Assembly: GCA_020722685.1 (NCBI GenBank)
Contig: DYKH01000204.1
Location: forward strand, 1 to 8,280
Source of the DNA: Caldithrix sp.
GTDB lineage: Bacteria; KSB1; UBA2214; DYKH01
DNA length: 8,280 nt
Direction: 5' to 3'
Positions 5,462-8,280 of this stretch are shown piece after piece (position 1 is the stretch's first letter; each line of letters starts with the position of its first letter). Made by a program: the position numbers and the translations under genes. Below the pieces are notes generated by a model that was not told where the DNA came from, ran no database searches, and worked only from the letters and a program-made list of their open reading frames with translations.

Positions 5462-6985
5462 ATGAAGAAACTTAGGATCGCACTCACCCTTGTAGCGTTA
5501 CTAACACTCGTTCTGACCAGCACCGTCAGCGCGCAGTACACCGGTTATACCTGGTCAACTGCTTATCAGGTCGTCAACATGGGCACCGCCCCCGCCGACA
5601 TCCAGATTGACTACTACGACACGACCGGTGCTGTCGTTGGCGCCGCCCGCAAGACGTACACCGACGTGCCCGCCGGCGGTTCACGCTTGGTTGTTCAGTT
5701 TACCGACGATACGAATCTTCCCAGCGGGCGCTACTCAGCAGTGATATCCGCCAATCAGCCGATTGCCGCCATCGCCAACCAGCAGTTGGTACCCAGTGGC
5801 GCTTCTAGCTACAACCCGGCGCCTCCGTTCTCGACCTACAGCGGGGAGAGCACGGGTGCGATTTCAATTACCCTGCCGGCGGTGATGTACAACTGGTACG
5901 GCTATTTCACCGACGTTTACATCATGAACGTCGGCACGGCGAGTGCTACTAACGTGGACATCACCTACATTCCCGGTTCCATATCAGGCGTGGCCACAGG
6001 AGCAAGTGGTGTAACCGACCTTGACAATTCCATCGCCCAATACGCCTCTTTGCAAAAGAGTCAGGAAACCATGACCACGCTAGGCGCGCCAAGCGGTACA
6101 TATGCCGGACGTTTTTTAGGCTCTGCGGTAATCACCAGCGATCAACCGATCATCGCCGTCGTCAACCAGCATAACGTGACTGCTCACAAACTGATGACTT
6201 ACAACGGCTTTGCCAGCGGCGCACTTGACATCGCTGTACCAGTTCATATGCGCGGTTACTTCGGCTACTACAGCACCATGCTGATCGCCAACCCCTCCGC
6301 CACCACCAATGCCAATGTCACAATCACCTATACCCCGACTGGTGCCTACAACACGGTCTCCAGCGGCACCGTTGGACCTGTCACTGTCAACGCCGTCATT
6401 GCCCCCCAAACCGCCTTGACCCGCTACGATGGTCCTGGCGCATCAGATGCCCAGAGCGACTTGGACGACAGTCCTGTATTCACCCGTTTCTACGGCTCAG
6501 TGCGCATCACGTCCGACATTCCCGTGGTGGTTCAAATGAACGTTGAAGCAACTTCTACTGGCGACGACCAAGCCGGTTCCTATAACGGTATCCCCATCGC
6601 CAGCGCCACCCAGGATATCGTTGTCCCCGTCATCTTGTCCAATTACTATGGCTATTACACTACTATGGTGGTGCAGAATGCTACCGGAACCGACGGTTCC
6701 TGCTATGTGACCTACACTTCAGATGGAACCTACAGCGGGGTACCGAACCACAGTGCAACGTACACCCATACCCTGCCCGCTAACGGTGCTTTTACCGTCT
6801 ACGAAGGTACCAAGGGGGGCCTAGCTGGCGATATCAACCTTGATCCGACAAATTGGGGCGCTGGTACCCGCTTTATCGGGGCGGCTGCCATCCACTGCAC
6901 CGTCAACGCTGTGGCCTTTGTCAACGAAGAGTCTGATGTGACCTTGCGCGACTCGATGTACACCTTCAACACCTTCAACAAGTAA
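5462..6985 (+). CDS. Secreted protein of four tandem beta-rich repeats (probable surface protein)
   Basis: A 507-residue exported protein. Residues 1-24 are a classic Sec signal peptide: a KKLR n-region, a Leu/Val/Ala/Thr hydrophobic core, and VSA before the likely cleavage at A24/Q25. The mature part is four repeats (about 25-143, 144-264, 265-393, 394-507) rich in Thr, Ser, Gly, Tyr and Asn. Each opens with a Tyr-rich strand (GYTWSTAYQVVN, GYFTDVYIMN, GYYSTMLIAN, GYYTTMVVQN), continues to an 'xVxITY' strand, then a 'GRFxGSAVITSDQPIxAVVNQ'-type hairpin, and closes with 'IxVPVxx'. I see no catalytic motif, C-terminal transmembrane anchor, sortase signal or S-layer-homology domain. Similar repeat architecture is, as I recall, frequent in uncharacterised Chloroflexota secreted proteins. 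The only two cysteines (414, 479) lie in the last repeat. It has its own promoter and terminator. It is likely a cell-surface or extracellular structural or adhesive protein; the exact role is unknown. Confidence 0.87.
   Translation: MKKLRIALTLVALLTLVLTSTVSAQYTGYTWSTAYQVVNMGTAPADIQIDYYDTTGAVVGAARKTYTDVPAGGSRLVVQFTDDTNLPSGRYSAVISANQPIAAIANQQLVPSGASSYNPAPPFSTYSGESTGAISITLPAVMYNWYGYFTDVYIMNVGTASATNVDITYIPGSISGVATGASGVTDLDNSIAQYASLQKSQETMTTLGAPSGTYAGRFLGSAVITSDQPIIAVVNQHNVTAHKLMTYNGFASGALDIAVPVHMRGYFGYYSTMLIANPSATTNANVTITYTPTGAYNTVSSGTVGPVTVNAVIAPQTALTRYDGPGASDAQSDLDDSPVFTRFYGSVRITSDIPVVVQMNVEATSTGDDQAGSYNGIPIASATQDIVVPVILSNYYGYYTTMVVQNATGTDGSCYVTYTSDGTYSGVPNHSATYTHTLPANGAFTVYEGTKGGLAGDINLDPTNWGAGTRFIGAAAIHCTVNAVAFVNEESDVTLRDSMYTFNTFNK
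5534..6982 (+). repeat. Four tandem protein repeats of about 114-129 residues
   Basis: Unit boundaries in DNA are approximately 5534-5890, 5891-6253, 6254-6640 and 6641-6982. Units 2-4 each start with an aromatic GY motif and a hydrophobic strand. The 'GSAVITSDQPIIAVVNQ' hairpin is clear in unit 2, recognisable in unit 1 (YSAVISANQPIAAIANQ) and unit 3 (GSVRITSDIPVVVQMN), and degenerate in unit 4 (GAAAIHCTVNAVAFVN). Divergence at the DNA level suggests old duplications. Confidence 0.75.
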
Positions 6986-7021
6986 CAAGTAGAGTCATTG
7001 GAAGTCTGATCTAAGTTTCAA

Positions 7022-7062
7022 AAAGAGGCCGCCAAGTCTCGCTGACAAGGCGGCCTCTTTTA
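7022..7062 (+). terminator. Strong rho-independent terminator after the secreted-protein gene
   Basis: The left arm AAAAGAGGCCGCC (7022-7034) is perfectly complementary to GGCGGCCTCTTTT (7050-7062), with a 15-base loop between. A T-rich run continues on the right arm. It ends the secreted-protein transcript 36 bases after its stop. The A-run on the left arm means it could also stop minus-strand transcripts. Confidence 0.92.
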
Positions 7063-7081
7063 TCAATTTTAGCTCTCTCTT

Positions 7082-7087
7082 TGAGGA
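7082..7087 (+). promoter_or_regulatory. Shine-Dalgarno TGAGGA for the TolB-like lipoprotein
   Basis: TGAGGA ends seven bases before ATG 7095 (ten before the alternative ATG 7098). No convincing promoter is visible in the 32 bases between the terminator and the gene, so the promoter may overlap the terminator, or expression may depend on readthrough. Confidence 0.55.
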
Positions 7088-7094
7088 ACAAGTA

Positions 7095-8138
7095 ATGATG
7101 ACCTGCGTGAAACTCTTCTTGACATGTCTTGCCGTCTCGATTTTGATTGTTGCCTGTGGAGGAAACAATACTCAATCTGAGGAGATAATTTCCGCGCCTG
7201 AAGCGATCATATTTGCATCCGATAGGGACGGCAAAATCCAGTATTATTTGATGACACCCGATGGCAAGACCACCCAGCCCCTAAACTTGGGAGCGCTTCC
7301 TGAAAGTGCAGTGATTGACCGGCTGCTGTGGGTCTCCGTGTGGAATAAATTCATCTTCAGCGCTTCCATCGGCGCAAATTCCGAAATTTATACTGTTGAA
7401 CAAGATGGACACAATCTGATCAACCTTACCAACACCCCAACAGTCTTCGAATCCTCCCCGGTTGTCTCTCCGGATGGCAAATACGTCGCCTTTGTCGGCT
7501 TGGACTTGGATTTGGATATCATGGTAATGAAATCCGATGGAAGCGAGCGAAAAAACCTGACCCAGCACCCCGCCCGAGACGTTGCACCTGTCTGGCTGCC
7601 CGATGGTCGTATTGTTTTCTCATCCAACCGCCAAGGCACACCCAATATCTTTTCTATTAAGATGGATGGTAGCGAGCTGACAAATATCAGCCAGGGGCCT
7701 GGGCTGGACTCAATATTTTCGCTAGCCCCCGACGGACAGAAAATCGTCTTCGATAGCGACCGAACTGGCAACATGGATCTATTCACCGTCAACGCCAAAG
7801 GGGAGAATCCGGTCAACCTCACCAACAGCCCAAGCCGCGAAATCGAGCCGCTCTGGTCTCCCGATGGGCAAAAAATCGCCTTTCGCTCTGATAAAGACGG
7901 TGGTTGGGATCTCTTCATCGTCAACGTTGATGGAAGATTGATGACGAATCTCACCAACACGCCGGATGTGGACGAATTGGGAATCTCATGGGCGCCTGAC
8001 GGCCAGCATTTGGTATTTTCCGCCGAATATCAGGGGCAGAGTGAGATCTTCGTTGTCGGCCTTGATGGAACTGCCCCAGTCAACCTGACCAAATCCCCTA
8101 CCAATGAATTCGGGCCGATCTGGGTCAAGTTCAAATAA
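7095..8138 (+). CDS. TolB-like lipoprotein with seven PD40 beta-propeller repeats
   Basis: A 347-residue exported lipoprotein. The signal peptide has a hydrophobic core at about 5-19 and the lipobox IVAC (18-21), so C21 is the likely lipidated residue. A short polar linker (GGNNTQSEE) follows. The rest is a beta-propeller of PD40/WD40-like repeats: SPDG, LPDG, APDG, SPDG and APDG occur at 125-128, 168-171, 211-214, 255-258 and 300-303, a period of 43-45 residues. Each is followed by '(I/V)xFxSxxxGxxxIFxVxxDG...NLTxxP'. Including the degenerate units at about 36 and 85, seven repeat units can be counted, one more than the six blades of E. coli TolB. Such propellers mostly mediate protein-protein binding; no Tol-Pal genes are nearby and the partner is unknown. 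The start is ATG 7095 or 7098. It converges with a probable minus-strand gene. Confidence 0.9.
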   Translation: MMTCVKLFLTCLAVSILIVACGGNNTQSEEIISAPEAIIFASDRDGKIQYYLMTPDGKTTQPLNLGALPESAVIDRLLWVSVWNKFIFSASIGANSEIYTVEQDGHNLINLTNTPTVFESSPVVSPDGKYVAFVGLDLDLDIMVMKSDGSERKNLTQHPARDVAPVWLPDGRIVFSSNRQGTPNIFSIKMDGSELTNISQGPGLDSIFSLAPDGQKIVFDSDRTGNMDLFTVNAKGENPVNLTNSPSREIEPLWSPDGQKIAFRSDKDGGWDLFIVNVDGRLMTNLTNTPDVDELGISWAPDGQHLVFSAEYQGQSEIFVVGLDGTAPVNLTKSPTNEFGPIWVKFK

Positions 8139-8154
8139 AGCAAGGCTTATTTGA
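8131..8154. terminator. Imperfect palindrome over two convergent stop codons, possible weak bidirectional terminator
   Basis: TCAAATAAAGC (8131-8141) pairs with GCTTATTTGA (8145-8154), giving ten base pairs with one bulged A and the loop AAG. It contains the TAA of the lipoprotein gene and the TTA (minus-strand TAA) of the facing reading frame. The stem is AT-rich and no good T-run follows, so terminator function is uncertain. Confidence 0.4.
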
Positions 8155-8280
8155 TAATCGGTATCAAAATCGTATAAATCGCCTGATAGGACAGGTTCTG
8201 TGCGGCAGGCATGTCGTTCCACCGCCCTCCCATCCCATAGAGCTGGGTCTGGAATGGTACCAGCCCAAGATGGGACCAAT
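8147..8280 (-). CDS. C-terminal end of an unidentified minus-strand protein (partial, cut by right edge)
   Basis: Reading leftward from the right edge, one minus-strand frame is open for 43 codons to a TAA at 8149-8147, ending in AQNLSYQAIYTILIPIIK. It is Tyr/Gly-rich at first (LYGMGGRWND) and hydrophobic at the end, which suits the last strand or helix of a real protein. Third codon positions are biased to G and C in its first half. It stops 8 bases from the lipoprotein stop, a normal convergent layout. Another minus frame runs through the same stretch and on into the lipoprotein gene, but that would require a long antisense overlap. I do not recognise the product; the start lies outside the window. 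Confidence 0.45.
   Translation of the reverse strand, partial: WSHLGLVPFQTQLYGMGGRWNDMPAAQNLSYQAIYTILIPIIK

Noticed and set aside
6116..6409. Gly/Asp-rich minus-strand open frame
   Set aside because: Low-complexity shadow of the Thr/Asn/Ala-rich secreted protein.
7388..7960. 190-codon minus-strand open frame
   Set aside because: Antisense to the PD40 propeller; its apparent repeats mirror the SPDG and NLTN repeats of the real gene.
7986..8279. 97-codon minus-strand open frame at the right end
   Set aside because: It would need over 150 bases of antisense overlap with the lipoprotein gene; the neighbouring frame ending at 8147 fits a normal convergent layout better.
1..8280. Mobile elements, CRISPR arrays, tRNA or rRNA genes
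   Set aside because: No terminal inverted repeats, transposase motifs, regularly spaced repeats or tRNA-like folds were seen on either strand.

Overview
The window looks like chromosomal DNA from a bacterium with moderate to high GC content. A Chloroflexota (Anaerolineae-like) host is my best guess. It rests on the style of the secreted repeat protein (Gly-Tyr-rich beta repeats with recurring 'SDQPIxAVVNQ' segments), a TolB-like lipoprotein with no Tol-Pal partners in view, and a glycan cassette of GT2 enzymes, SAM methyltransferases and a YbhN/LPG-synthase-type membrane protein. None of these is a phylogenetic marker, so the assignment is inference. No rRNA, tRNA, CRISPR array, transposase or phage gene was seen.

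Region 1 (148-5347) is a tightly packed plus-strand operon of six genes: two GT-A fold family 2 glycosyltransferases, three different class I SAM-dependent methyltransferases, and a polytopic membrane protein of the lysylphosphatidylglycerol-synthase transmembrane/UPF0104 (YbhN, AglD C-terminal) type. Junctions are an 8-base overlap, a 22-base gap carrying a Shine-Dalgarno, a 4-base gap, and two ATGA overlaps, which implies co-transcription and translational coupling. The gene set suggests cytoplasmic assembly of a methylated glycan or glycolipid, followed by membrane handling or translocation. No initiating sugar-phosphate transferase, Wzx/Wzy or ABC exporter lies in the window, so the pathway probably continues to the left. 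Base composition varies: the first GT is GC-rich, the middle (about 1,880-3,490) is AT-richer, and the end is GC-richer again.

Region 2 (5348-7064) is a self-contained transcription unit. A sigma70-like promoter and a strong Shine-Dalgarno precede a 507-residue secreted protein made of four tandem beta-rich repeats of about 114-129 residues, followed by a strong rho-independent terminator. It is probably a surface or extracellular protein. Whether the neighbouring glycan operon modifies it is speculation.

Region 3 (7095-8280) holds a lipoprotein with seven PD40/TolB-type propeller repeats. Facing it is what looks like the 3' end of a minus-strand gene entering from the right edge. The two stop codons are only 8 bases apart and lie inside an imperfect palindrome that could act as a weak bidirectional terminator.
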